Shown here piece by piece: positions 17,859-25,879 of a stretch of DNA of 64,000 nucleotides (within the stretch, counting starts at the first letter, position 1; the number at the start of each line of letters is the position of its first letter). The notes beneath the pieces are model-generated. The model did no database searches. It was not told the origin of the DNA and saw nothing but the letters and a program-made list of their open reading frames with translations. A program made the position numbers and the translations under genes. Where the stretch lies: positions 67,124-131,123 of the forward strand of contig CAJTYS010000006.1 in NCBI GenBank assembly GCA_910583765.1. The letters are read 5' to 3'. This stretch comes from an uncultured Eubacteriales bacterium. Its GTDB lineage: Bacteria > Bacillota > Clostridia > Peptostreptococcales > Anaerovoracaceae.

Positions 17859-19010
17859 ATGAACACAAACTTAAGAAAAACATCGATCCGGATCCTGACC
17901 TTTGCGGCCATGTTCGCCATGTTAGCCAGCTTGATGCCAATGAACTGGCAGCAGGCTTCTGCAGCTACCAGGCCGTCCAATCCAAGGGCAGGCGGAGCCA
18001 CTGTCACCTGGGACTGCGTATGGTTTGGCCATTATCCGCAGAGTGCCAATAAAAAAGGCGGGTTCAACAACGACCGCATCAAGTGGAGAGTGTTGTCCGT
18101 GAATGGCGATGAAGCGTTGCTTTTAGCAGACAAAGTTTTAGACGGTGGTGCTGCGGAGAAAGGCATCATGTATAATGAGAATGAAGACTTTCAAAATGTT
18201 ACTTGGGAAACCGCTACCATCCGAAGCTGGCTGAATGGATACGGATCCAGCGCTAATAGAGAAGGAAAAGATTATAGTGCCAATAATTTTGTCAATAAAG
18301 CCTTTTCTAGCGCGGAGAAAGCAGCGATCTATGAAAGTGTCGTACAAAACCCAAACAACCCTAAGTACAAAACAAAGGGAGGCAACGCTACCAAAGATAA
18401 AATATTCCTTCTATCCATCGGTGAAGCCACAAATCCAGCGTATGGATTCCCGAAAAAAACAGGCAATTCAAAAGAGCGAAAAGCAAAGAACACGGCGTAT
18501 GTGGCTCAGAAGGATTCAGGCGAAATCGCCTATGATTGGTGGTGGCTGCGTTCACCCGGCGAAACTTCTGCCACAGCTGTTTGCGTGGATCTTTTAGGAT
18601 ATGTGCATCCTTACGGAGCAAGTACCCCAAGCACCCTTGGTATCCGCCCAGCCATTCGTTTGAATCTAAACTCTACCACTTGGCAAAACGCTGGCACGGT
18701 TTCAGTTAAAAAGGCGGGGCCGAAAAAGGTGGCTTTGAAAAAAGCGGAATCCAAGAAAAAAGGGACCCTAAAACTTACATGGAAGCGCAATGCGCAGGCC
18801 ACAGGCTATCAGGCCATGGTTTCCACAGACAAAAAGTTCAAAAAGAACAAGAAAACAGCGCTGATCAAGAAAAACAAGACTGTCACCAAGACTTTTAAAA
18901 AGCTGAAAAAGGGTAAGACCTACTACGCAAAAGTGCGGGCTTATAAGCAATATGGAAAAACGAAGCTGTACGGCTCTTACAGCAAAGTGAAGAAGGCGAA
19001 AGTCAAATAG
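17859..19010 (+). CDS. Secreted DUF6273-domain protein with C-terminal FnIII-like domain
   Basis: 383 residues: signal peptide (about 1-36, ending ASA), then a DUF6273-type domain. The domain shows WDCVWFGHYPQS, IKWRVLSVNGDEALLLAD, IRSWLNGYG, WWLRSPG and LGIRPAIRLNL in order. The last 100 residues are very lysine-rich and look like a fibronectin-III-like module (LTWKRNAQATGYQ ... YYAKVRAYK). The domain occurs in many secreted Clostridial proteins with no known activity. The ATG follows AAGGAG. Its 3' end is overlapped on the other strand by the truncated gene described next. Confidence 0.85.
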   Translation: MNTNLRKTSIRILTFAAMFAMLASLMPMNWQQASAATRPSNPRAGGATVTWDCVWFGHYPQSANKKGGFNNDRIKWRVLSVNGDEALLLADKVLDGGAAEKGIMYNENEDFQNVTWETATIRSWLNGYGSSANREGKDYSANNFVNKAFSSAEKAAIYESVVQNPNNPKYKTKGGNATKDKIFLLSIGEATNPAYGFPKKTGNSKERKAKNTAYVAQKDSGEIAYDWWWLRSPGETSATAVCVDLLGYVHPYGASTPSTLGIRPAIRLNLNSTTWQNAGTVSVKKAGPKKVALKKAESKKKGTLKLTWKRNAQATGYQAMVSTDKKFKKNKKTALIKKNKTVTKTFKKLKKGKTYYAKVRAYKQYGKTKLYGSYSKVKKAKVK

Positions 19011-19592
19011 CGCCCAAAGAAGAAAAGCGGTGATAAGCGGTTCATAGCGAAAAGAAATGTGAAGCTGGTGCAGCAGATCCAAAATCATGGATTCGGATTT
19101 TGAGCGCACAAAAATGCCACAAGCCGTTTCATGAATTAATTCCTCAGGGTATGAGGTGTTCTGTAGATATGGTTCATTTTTCCATACGCTCAATTCCGGA
19201 AGTTGAGGCAAAGCCAGATCGCGGGTTTTGGAGATGCCTTGGTAAGCGGCAGGGAGATTGGCGCTGATTTCTGCCGGATCATATGGCTGAAATTTTTTCA
19301 AGGCGCTAGATAAGGCGTGGATATTGTTGTTGAGCGTGCGCAGACTGCTTTGTATAAAACGCCGGCGCCATAGCTTTTCAATCAGGGCCGTGTCAGCCGG
19401 TATGCGAGGATTGAGATAAATGTTTGTCTTCTTTCCTGCGTGCCATATACTGCGATAATAGTAGGAACTGTTTTTACGCTTTACCATATACAAGCTTCCC
19501 GCAGGAAGCTGTTTCAATTCCTTTTGGAAATTTTCGTATAAAGCGTTTAGCTGCCGCAAAGCGTTTGTCATCTGTGTATGTATGTGCATCAT
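18768..19592 (-). pseudogene. Truncated nuclease-like protein of the VRSKSE type, fused to antisense sequence
   Basis: Residues 1 to about 185 look like a real family member: basic helical N-terminus, YYRSIWHAGKKTNIYL, then HETACGIFVRSKSESMILDLLHQLHISFRYEPL. Relatives continue from this point into a PD-(D/E)XK-like core (a PDF-type motif). Here that part is missing and the frame runs into the antisense of the DUF6273 gene's lysine-rich end, which explains the odd C-terminus. The break falls near 19012-19040. Start ATG 19592 has AGGTG eight bases upstream. It still has a near-consensus promoter. Confidence 0.6.
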
Positions 19593-19626
19593 AATCAATC
19601 ACCTGTAAATTGAATTTATTACATAT

Positions 19627-19655
19627 ATTGTAATATAAAAGGAAAAGTATGTCAA
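19627..19655 (-). promoter_or_regulatory. Sigma-A promoter of the truncated gene
   Basis: On the minus strand TTGACA (19655-19650), 17-base spacer, TACAAT (19632-19627). It is 35 bases before the ATG. Confidence 0.8.
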
Positions 19656-19800
19656 TCAAAATATATTTTTTTAAAGAGGTGTTTTGTGAGTCATGTGGTA
19701 AGCTGATAGCTGGCGATTTGGCTGATTAATATGACGAGATAAAAAAATTCATCTTCAAGGCAAAGCCAGAAAGCCATAGTAAAGGAGTTTTGTGCTTTCG

Positions 19801-20006
19801 TTGTAGCCAAATAAATATTTGGTTTAGTTTGGCTGTAAAAATCCCAAGCAGGGAGTTTGTTCCATCAGATAATTAAGCAAAATAATAAATTTATTTACAT
19901 TTATGGAAGAAAAAACAATAAAAATCCAAGCCATATCCCCATATTGACTGCTTTTACCATTGATTTTTGTAGCCAAATTCAAAATTTTTTTCATTTGGCT
20001 ACAAAA
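19801..20006. repeat. Inverted repeats with GTAGCCAAAT arms in a gene-free gap
   Basis: TTTTGTAGCCAAAT (19965-19978) and ATTTGGCTACAAAA (19993-20006) are perfect 14-bp inverted arms around a 14-base loop. A second, less perfect set occurs at 19801-19840 (TTGTAGCCAAAT ... TTTGGCTGTAAAA), and another half-copy GCGGCTACAAAA follows at 20016. The gap 19656-20273 shows no supportable gene. Protein-binding sites or remnants of a mobile element are possible. Confidence 0.55.
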
Positions 20007-20273
20007 TGCGCTTCTGCGGCTACAAAAATGTTTTTCCATATTTCATTAGGGCCGACCGAAACCACTGTATGATGTCAAGGAAGCTAAAACAATGCGCTCC
20101 CATATTTCACTTCCCCTGCAGCCCTGAACTCCAAGTCAGTTTTCAGCCCGCATGTGCCATCCTCGTACCATTCCCCTATTGCCGTGCGCTATTCACTGCG
20201 CATCTTCATCCCATTCATCTATCATCCCCGTACCATTTTCCGCGCACCTCCCACCCCACAAAAGCAAAAACTA

Positions 20274-20302
20274 TTGACTATATTTTCCACAAATGCTATA
20301 AT
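20274..20302 (+). promoter_or_regulatory. Sigma-A promoter of the yerC-like gene
   Basis: TTGACT (20274-20279), 17-base spacer, TATAAT (20297-20302), 45 bases before the ATG. Confidence 0.85.
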
Positions 20303-20346
20303 CATAACATATCTTGCTGTAACACAAAGGAGAAAGGAACGGTCAA

Positions 20347-20664
20347 ATGGCATACGAATCAAAATTCAAACGTGCGGATATTGACGAACTATTCAAAGCG
20401 ATCCTGCTGCTGGAGGATGAAGAAGACTGCTATCGTTTTTTTGAAGATATTTGCACCATCAACGAAATCCATGCCATTGCCCAGAGGCTGCAAGTGGCAA
20501 AGCTGCTTTCCGAAAAGAAGACCTACAGCGAAATCGAGGAGCTGACAAAAGCTTCCACGGCCACTATCAGCCGCATCAACAAATGCCTGGTTTACGGGGC
20601 CGAAGGCTATCAGCGGATTTTAGGCAGGATGGCCGGGGAGCAGGAAACAGCAGAAGACCGGTAG
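20347..20664 (+). CDS. YerC/YecD-family TrpR-like regulator
   Basis: 105 residues, all helical, matching the YerC/YecD family of Trp-repressor-like proteins. The segment INEIHAIAQRLQVAKLLSEKKTY and the helix-turn-helix EIEELTKASTATISRINKCL are the family core. The ligand and targets of YerC proteins are not established. AAAGGAG precedes the ATG. It has its own promoter and a terminator after it. Partial read-through of that terminator would link it to the genes downstream. Confidence 0.9.
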   Translation: MAYESKFKRADIDELFKAILLLEDEEDCYRFFEDICTINEIHAIAQRLQVAKLLSEKKTYSEIEELTKASTATISRINKCLVYGAEGYQRILGRMAGEQETAEDR

Positions 20665-20687
20665 GACCAAGGGAAAACAAAAAAGAT

Positions 20688-20717
20688 ACAGCGGAACTGA
20701 TAGGTTCCGCTGTTTTT
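20688..20717 (+). terminator. Terminator directly abutting the next ribosome site
   Basis: ACAGCGGAAC (20688-20697) pairs with GTTCCGCTGT (20704-20713), followed by TTTT. GGAG at 20718-20721, the ribosome site of the next gene, starts at the end of the T-run. Confidence 0.85.
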
Positions 20718-20727
20718 GGAGTCAGAA

Positions 20728-21264
20728 ATGTATGTATACGTGTATGATCATTACCAAGGCGGGCGGGAAGGCCGCAGGAACACGGAACGGCTGGTGCGCC
20801 GCTGCGCTGAAATGTACATCATGGAAGAGCGGCTGCGAGTGGGCACGGTTTCCAGCGAGATTTTAAGAACCCCCAAAGGAAAACCTTATTTCAAAGAAGT
20901 GCCAGTGGAGTTTTCCGTGAGTCACACCGGCAGTCTCTGGGTCTGCGCCATGGATAATGAGCCTGTGGGCATCGATGTCCAGGCTTTCCGCAAATGCCGT
21001 CAGGAAAAAATTGCCAAGCGTTTTTATACCCCGGACGAGCAGGAATACGCCGCTGCCATGGGAGAGGCGGGATTTTTCCAGATCTGGACCAGGAAAGAGG
21101 CGTATGTGAAATACACGGGAGAAGGCATCACAAAGGACATGAAGTTTTTTTCTACCCTGAAAAACGACAGCGTGAATTTCGTGGATTTCGATATCCGAGA
21201 AAACGTAAAGGGTTCCTGCTGCATGAAGGAGAAGCGTGAATTATGGATCAGAAACATCAAGTGA
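20728..21264 (+). CDS. 4'-phosphopantetheinyl transferase superfamily protein (Sfp-like)
   Basis: Transfers phosphopantetheine from CoA to a carrier protein. The 178 residues contain PKGKPYF, FSVSHTG, the metal motif VGIDVQ (D83, Q85) and the second motif WTRKEAYVKYTGEGI (E124). The third acidic position of the first motif is Gln rather than Glu, as in some eukaryotic enzymes, so it need not be inactive. No carrier protein or NRPS/PKS gene is nearby. GGAG before ATG 20728 fixes the start; an in-frame TTG at 20716 lies in the terminator. It overlaps the next gene by 22 bases. Confidence 0.85.
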   Translation: MYVYVYDHYQGGREGRRNTERLVRRCAEMYIMEERLRVGTVSSEILRTPKGKPYFKEVPVEFSVSHTGSLWVCAMDNEPVGIDVQAFRKCRQEKIAKRFYTPDEQEYAAAMGEAGFFQIWTRKEAYVKYTGEGITKDMKFFSTLKNDSVNFVDFDIRENVKGSCCMKEKRELWIRNIK

Positions 21265-22235
21265 AAGTTTACGGCATAGCCGTTGTGTTTTCCATTTTAG
21301 TGGGATTTTCCTTTTTAGGGGTGAAGACCTGCGTGCCTGTGGCAAACAGCCTCCAGATTTTAGTCCATCGGTACAATTTCGCGTTTCTGGCTATTTTGCT
21401 TTTGATGGTCTTTCGCGTGGTGCGCGTTGATCTAAGGGGACGGAGCAAAAAGAATTTGGTTCTGACAGCTGGCACTTACATTGGATTCATGGCCCTGCAG
21501 GTGGTGGGCATGTTTTATTCCACATCCATTGAGGCTTCTATCCTATTTGCCATCGTGCCCATTCTGGCCCAGATTATTGCTGCGGTGTTTTTGGGAGAAA
21601 AAGCGACTCTGATCCAAAACATGTTCGTGAGCCTCAGCGTGGCTGCTTTGATCGTCATGCTGGTCATGGGCAGCACCAGCCTCACTTTTCATGCGGGCGG
21701 GACCATCCTGCTGCTCCTTTCCAGCGTGTGCATGGCTGTGAGCAACGTGTTCATGCGCTACGTGCGCGCGGAATACAGACCTATTGAAATTTCAACGGCT
21801 ATCATCATCGGCGGCTGGGCTGTTTTCAATATCGCTTTCTTGATTCAGGGCGCCGTTCAGGGAACCCTGGGCACATATTTCGCGCCTTTCCATCACCCAG
21901 AGTTCGTGATTGCCGCCGCATATCTGGGGGTCGGATGCATCCTGCTCTCCGCCCAACTCATGAGCTACCTTTTGAGTCAGCTGGCGGCTGTGAAAGCTAC
22001 TATCTTTGGAAATGTGTCCACAGCCATTTCCATTATCGCTGGCGTGGTGATTTTAGGCGAACCTCTGATGCCTTATCACATTATATGCGCTGCGCTGATC
22101 ATCGCCGGCGTGGTGGGATTGGGGGTTTCAGGAAACAGGCCGGAGAAAAAAGCAAAAAAAGAAGGCGGGAACACCCAAAAAACACAGATCATGGAGGAAA
22201 ACAAGGATGAGATTCAAATTTCTGATGGAAAATAA
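21243..22235 (+). CDS. EamA/DMT-family transporter
   Basis: A ten-helix membrane protein of 330 residues with two EamA-type halves, belonging to the drug/metabolite transporter superfamily. Landmarks are the first helix FSILVGFSFLGVKTCVPVA, the half-end GEKATLIQNMFVSL and the second-half GEPLMPYHIICAALIIAGV. The last 30 residues are charged and cytoplasmic. Substrates of such exporters and importers range from amino acids to nucleosides and cannot be inferred here. It overlaps both neighbours, which implies a single transcript. Confidence 0.88.
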   Translation: MDQKHQVKVYGIAVVFSILVGFSFLGVKTCVPVANSLQILVHRYNFAFLAILLLMVFRVVRVDLRGRSKKNLVLTAGTYIGFMALQVVGMFYSTSIEASILFAIVPILAQIIAAVFLGEKATLIQNMFVSLSVAALIVMLVMGSTSLTFHAGGTILLLLSSVCMAVSNVFMRYVRAEYRPIEISTAIIIGGWAVFNIAFLIQGAVQGTLGTYFAPFHHPEFVIAAAYLGVGCILLSAQLMSYLLSQLAAVKATIFGNVSTAISIIAGVVILGEPLMPYHIICAALIIAGVVGLGVSGNRPEKKAKKEGGNTQKTQIMEENKDEIQISDGK

Positions 22236-23031
22236 AACAGACGGCCCTGGCTGTCTGGCAGAGCACGGATTGTCCGTGTACATTGAAGCCCAAGGAAGAA
22301 AGCTGCTGTTTGACACGGGTCCTTCGCCGCTGTTCGCCCAAAACGCCTGGGCCATGGACGTGGATCTGGAGCAAGTGGAAGCAGTGATCATCAGCCATGG
22401 CCACTACGATCACACAGGCGGCGTTCCAAAGTTTTGTGAGATCAACAAAATCGCGCCCATTTACATCCACAAAGGCGCTTTTTATGAAACTTATGGCATG
22501 AAACAGGGGGAGATGGAGCAGGAAACCAGCGGCATCCGCTGGACGGATCAGGAAAGGAGCCTGGTGGATCCTCGGATCATCAGAACGGACGGCGCGACTT
22601 GGCTCTCTGAAAACATCGCTGTTTCCGGCACCATTCCTGTGGAAGGCGCATCCATCACAGAGCCCTTTTACCGCAAACTGGCGGATGGGACCTACGAGCC
22701 GGATCCCATGGATCACGAGCAGATTTTAGTGATCCGAGAGCCGGAAGGTCTGTACGTGTTCTCTGGATGCAGTCATAGAGGCGTGCTGCCTGCGGTGCGT
22801 TACGCCAGGGAGCTGTTCCAGGGAGAGGGAATCGCCGCCCTCATAGCAGGGATGCATCTTTACAAAGCTGATGCGGATGCCCGCAAAAAAGTAGTGGATT
22901 CCTTGATCGCAGAAGACATGGACCTGGTGATGCCGGTCCACTGCACAGGCATTTACGCGATCTGTGACCTCAAGGCGGCCCTTGGAGAAAAATGCGTGGT
23001 GGCCACAGCGGGGAGCAGCTATGGATATTAA
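22207..23031 (+). CDS. Metallo-beta-lactamase-fold hydrolase
   Basis: 274 residues with the MBL zinc motif SHGHYDHTGG near residue 62, FSGCSHRG near residue 182 and MPVHCTG near residue 239. The overall layout resembles the family annotated as 7,8-dihydropterin-6-methyl-4-(beta-D-ribofuranosyl)-aminobenzene-5'-phosphate synthase-like hydrolases. The exact substrate is not known. The start overlaps the transporter by 29 bases and the end overlaps recX by 11. Confidence 0.85.
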   Translation: MRFKFLMENKTDGPGCLAEHGLSVYIEAQGRKLLFDTGPSPLFAQNAWAMDVDLEQVEAVIISHGHYDHTGGVPKFCEINKIAPIYIHKGAFYETYGMKQGEMEQETSGIRWTDQERSLVDPRIIRTDGATWLSENIAVSGTIPVEGASITEPFYRKLADGTYEPDPMDHEQILVIREPEGLYVFSGCSHRGVLPAVRYARELFQGEGIAALIAGMHLYKADADARKKVVDSLIAEDMDLVMPVHCTGIYAICDLKAALGEKCVVATAGSSYGY

Positions 23032-23473
23032 AGACACGGCCCTGAAATATCTGACCTCCAGGGCCAGGACCTGCGGGGAAATAGCAAAGCATCTGCGGGA
23101 AAAAGGCTTTGAGCAGGAGGAGATTCAGGAAACCATAGAGCGGCTGAAACAACTCCATTACTTAGATGACATGGACTATTGCCTCCAGTATTTTGCGTAT
23201 GCTTTTGGAAAAGGCAGAGGCGCGCTGCGTGCAAAGAGGGAACTGGAGGAAAAAGGCGTTTCTCGGGAAATCATCCAGATCGCTTTTGAAGAATACGAAG
23301 CAGAAGAAAGCGAGCTGGAGCGGGCTCGGCAGCAGGCGGCCAAGATCGCCGCGGGCAAGGAGCCGGACAGAAAGCTGATGGCCAAGATCGGCAGGCGGCT
23401 CACCACCATGGGCTACAGCTCGGACGTGATCTATCAGGTGATTGGAAGCTACATGAGGAATGAATATGACTGA
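23021..23473 (+). CDS. recX: Regulatory protein RecX
   Basis: A RecA modulator of 150 residues built from three-helix repeats. Typical features are ALKYLTSRARTCGEIAKHL at the start, LHYLDDMDYCLQYF, and GARRELEEKGVS-like text (ALRAKRELEEKGVSREII) in the second repeat. ATG 23021 with GGGAG upstream is chosen over an in-frame start at 22964, which would overlap the previous gene by 68 bases. No recA is present in the window. Confidence 0.9.
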   Translation: MDIKDTALKYLTSRARTCGEIAKHLREKGFEQEEIQETIERLKQLHYLDDMDYCLQYFAYAFGKGRGALRAKRELEEKGVSREIIQIAFEEYEAEESELERARQQAAKIAAGKEPDRKLMAKIGRRLTTMGYSSDVIYQVIGSYMRNEYD

Positions 23474-24155
23474 TCGATTTTCAAGGACAAGACAGCTCAT
23501 TGGACAGGAGGCCCTAAGCAAGCTGTGGCAAAGCCGGGTGGCGGTGTTCGGCATCGGCGGCGTGGGCGGTTATGTGTGCGAAGCCCTGGCCAGGGCGGGT
23601 CTGGGAGCCATGGACTTGATCGACAGGGATCAAGTGGATGTCACCAATATCAACCGGCAGATCATTGCCACCCGCGGCACCATAGGCAGAGACAAGGTGG
23701 AAGTGATGAAAGAGCGGATTTTAGACATTGATCCGCAAATCCAGGTAAAGACGCACAAATGCTTTTTCCTTCCAGACACGGCCTTTGATCTTGCGCCATA
23801 CGATTATGTGGTGGACGCCATGGACACGGTAACAGCCAAGATCGACCTGATTGTCAGGACAAGGGAAGCTGGCGTTCCCGTGATTTCCTCCATGGGCACG
23901 GGAAACAAGCTGGATCCAGGCAGGTTCGAGATCGCGCCCATTAGTAAGACTTCCGTGTGCCCGCTGGCAAAGGTCATGCGCAGGGAGCTGAAAAAACGGG
24001 GGATCACCGATGTCAAGGCGCTTTATTCCAAAGAGGAGCCTGTGAAGCAGGCAAAGCGGGACGCGCCGGCCAGCATTTCCTTCGTGCCGTCTGCGGCAGG
24101 GCTGATGATCGCCGGGGAAGTGGTCAAAGATTTGATAAACAGAAAGGATGTGTAA
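23466..24155 (+). CDS. tcdA: tRNA threonylcarbamoyladenosine dehydratase (TcdA/YgdL-like)
   Basis: An E1/ThiF-fold ATP-dependent enzyme that cyclises t6A at position 37 of tRNA into ct6A. The Rossmann motif GIGGVGGYVCEALARAG is near residue 28, followed by DRDQVDVTNINRQ, the ATP-binding E1 signature, and DAMDTVTAKIDL. 229 residues, near the short family form. AGGA before ATG 23466 is better placed than ATG 23460. It overlaps the recX stop. The alternative of a molybdopterin or thiamine adenylyltransferase is less likely because there is no sulfur-carrier gene. Confidence 0.9.
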   Translation: MTDRFSRTRQLIGQEALSKLWQSRVAVFGIGGVGGYVCEALARAGLGAMDLIDRDQVDVTNINRQIIATRGTIGRDKVEVMKERILDIDPQIQVKTHKCFFLPDTAFDLAPYDYVVDAMDTVTAKIDLIVRTREAGVPVISSMGTGNKLDPGRFEIAPISKTSVCPLAKVMRRELKKRGITDVKALYSKEEPVKQAKRDAPASISFVPSAAGLMIAGEVVKDLINRKDV

Positions 24156-24157
24156 GC

Positions 24158-24658
24158 ATGGGACTTAGAACCTTAAAAGGAGATATCACAACATTGAAGG
24201 TGGACGCTATTGTCAACGCTGCCAACGAAACTTTGCTGGGCGGCGGAGGCGTGGACGGCGCGATCCACAGAGCGGCGGGCAGGCAGCTGCTGGAGGAATG
24301 CCGGGGACTAGGCGGCTGTGAGACCGGTCAGGCGAAAATCACAAAGGGTTATGAACTGCCGGCTTCTTTTGTCATCCACACAGTGGGGCCAGTCTGGTAC
24401 GGCGGAAATCAAGGCGAACCGGAGCTTTTGAAAAACGCTTATGAAAACAGCCTGGCCATTGCCCGGGAAAAAGGGTTGAAATCCATCGCCTTTCCCGCTA
24501 TTTCCACAGGGGTGTTCGGCTATCCGAAAGAAGAGGCCGCGAAGATCGCGGTGGACACAGCCCTGGAATTTCTGAAAGGTTATGAAATGGACATCATCTT
24601 AGTGGCCTTCAGCGACAGCGACCGCCAGCGTTACCAGATGCTGATTGACAGCAAATAA
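24158..24658 (+). CDS. Macro-domain protein (O-acetyl-ADP-ribose deacetylase-like)
   Basis: A single macro domain of 166 residues that binds ADP-ribose and probably hydrolyses O-acetyl-ADP-ribose or removes ADP-ribose marks. Diagnostic segments are GDITTLKVDAIVNAANETLLGGGGVDGAIH near the start (core VDAIVNAANETLLGGGGVDG), the acid-rich loop and FPAISTGVFGYPKEEAA. The ATG at 24158 follows AGAAAGGA; a longer upstream frame merely overlaps tcdA. No sirtuin or ADP-ribosyltransferase gene lies beside it. Confidence 0.92.
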   Translation: MGLRTLKGDITTLKVDAIVNAANETLLGGGGVDGAIHRAAGRQLLEECRGLGGCETGQAKITKGYELPASFVIHTVGPVWYGGNQGEPELLKNAYENSLAIAREKGLKSIAFPAISTGVFGYPKEEAAKIAVDTALEFLKGYEMDIILVAFSDSDRQRYQMLIDSK

Positions 24659-24671
24659 GAAAGGAAGCGCC

Positions 24672-25124
24672 ATGTCAGAGCGGAAAAACATCATCGAGAA
24701 GATCGAGTATTTTTACATTGAAATCGTAGAAGAGTTCAAAGAAGCAGAGCAAAAGATCATCAATGATTCCCAGTTTCGCAGATTGTTTCGGAAAAAGGAT
24801 TATGATGGAAACATCGCCCTTTTAAAAGATTGTAAAGGGAAAGTCCTGGGTATCAATATCATGGAACTGAACAAACAGGCCCAGGATCCAGAATCAAAGG
24901 AAGTGGCGCGGCAATTCAGTAAGACACTGGCCGCTTTTCGGGAACTGTGCGACGCGCATGTGCAGCTCCAGGTTTTTTTAAAGAAAAAGGCACGAAAAGA
25001 AGACGCGCCCTTTTCTGCGTACAAAGATAGTTTCAATAAGGTGAAACAGTACAGAGAAGAAGTCAACAGCGCGCTTCACGACTTGGACATTTTGTACACG
25101 GACTACACAGAGCAGGATGAATGA
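24672..25124 (+). CDS. Helical protein of unknown function
   Basis: 150 residues, rich in Lys, Glu and Asp and predicted to be almost wholly helical (IIEKIEYFYIEIVEEFKEAEQKI; later HVQLQVFLKKKARKED). There is no signal peptide, membrane segment or known motif. AAGGA precedes ATG 24672. I do not recognise a family. Its place between the macro-domain gene and a phosphoesterase suggests co-transcription but no specific job. Confidence 0.7.
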   Translation: MSERKNIIEKIEYFYIEIVEEFKEAEQKIINDSQFRRLFRKKDYDGNIALLKDCKGKVLGINIMELNKQAQDPESKEVARQFSKTLAAFRELCDAHVQLQVFLKKKARKEDAPFSAYKDSFNKVKQYREEVNSALHDLDILYTDYTEQDE

Positions 25125-25175
25125 AAGCGCGGGCCGCGCTGAAACAAGAACATGGAGGAAAAGGAGCAGCCACAT

Positions 25176-25874
25176 ATGAGCATTTTTGCTGTTGGTGATC
25201 TGCATCTATCGTTTGCGCCAGGGGTGGAAAAGCCCATGGACATTTACGGCAGCGTATGGAAGGATCATGCGGAAAAATTGAAAATCAATTGGGAAAGGCT
25301 CATAAAGCCCCAGGACACTGTGATCCTGGCTGGAGATATCTCCTGGGGACTGAGGCTGGAAGAAGCCATGCCGGATCTGGAGTGGATCCACGGTTTGCCC
25401 GGGAAAAAGGTGATTTTCAAGGGAAATCACGACTTGTGGTGGAGCGGCATTGGAAAGCTGAATCAGCTCTTTGATTCCATTGCTTTTGTGCAGAACACGG
25501 CCTACCAAGCAGAGGGCTGGTTTTTGTGCGGCAGCAGGGGATGGATCTCACCTGGCCACGATGATTTCAAAGAGAAAGACGAAAAGATCTACAAGCGGGA
25601 ATTGCTGCGATTGGATATGTCCATCAAAGACGCGAAGGACAAAGGCGCGGAGAAGATCATCGGCGTTCTCCATTTTCCGCCCTCCGCGTCTCCCAGCTTT
25701 GGCTCTTCTTTCACAGACGCGTTTGAGGCAGCAGGAGCCAGTCAGGTGGTTTATGGGCATCTCCATGGAGCGGATGCGTACCGCAACGGATTAAAAGGAA
25801 ATTACAACGGAGTCACTTATCGGCTGGTGTCTCTGGATTATCTCAATTGCAGGCCGATCATGATAAAGGAGTGA
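25176..25874 (+). CDS. Calcineurin-like metallophosphoesterase
   Basis: A cytoplasmic two-metal phosphoesterase of 232 residues. The five family motifs appear in order: GDLH (near residue 6), GDISWG, GNHDLWW, HFPP and GHLHG. The family includes UDP-sugar, cyclic nucleotide and phosphoprotein hydrolases; the substrate is not readable. AAGGAG nine bases upstream selects ATG 25176 over ATG 25152, which lies before it. It ends five bases before deoB. Confidence 0.88.
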   Translation: MSIFAVGDLHLSFAPGVEKPMDIYGSVWKDHAEKLKINWERLIKPQDTVILAGDISWGLRLEEAMPDLEWIHGLPGKKVIFKGNHDLWWSGIGKLNQLFDSIAFVQNTAYQAEGWFLCGSRGWISPGHDDFKEKDEKIYKRELLRLDMSIKDAKDKGAEKIIGVLHFPPSASPSFGSSFTDAFEAAGASQVVYGHLHGADAYRNGLKGNYNGVTYRLVSLDYLNCRPIMIKE

Positions 25875-25879
25875 GCGTT

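Noticed and set aside
20006..20545. A 179-residue plus-strand frame before the yerC-like gene
   Set aside because: It crosses the promoter and overlaps the yerC-like gene in another frame; no domain or ribosome site.
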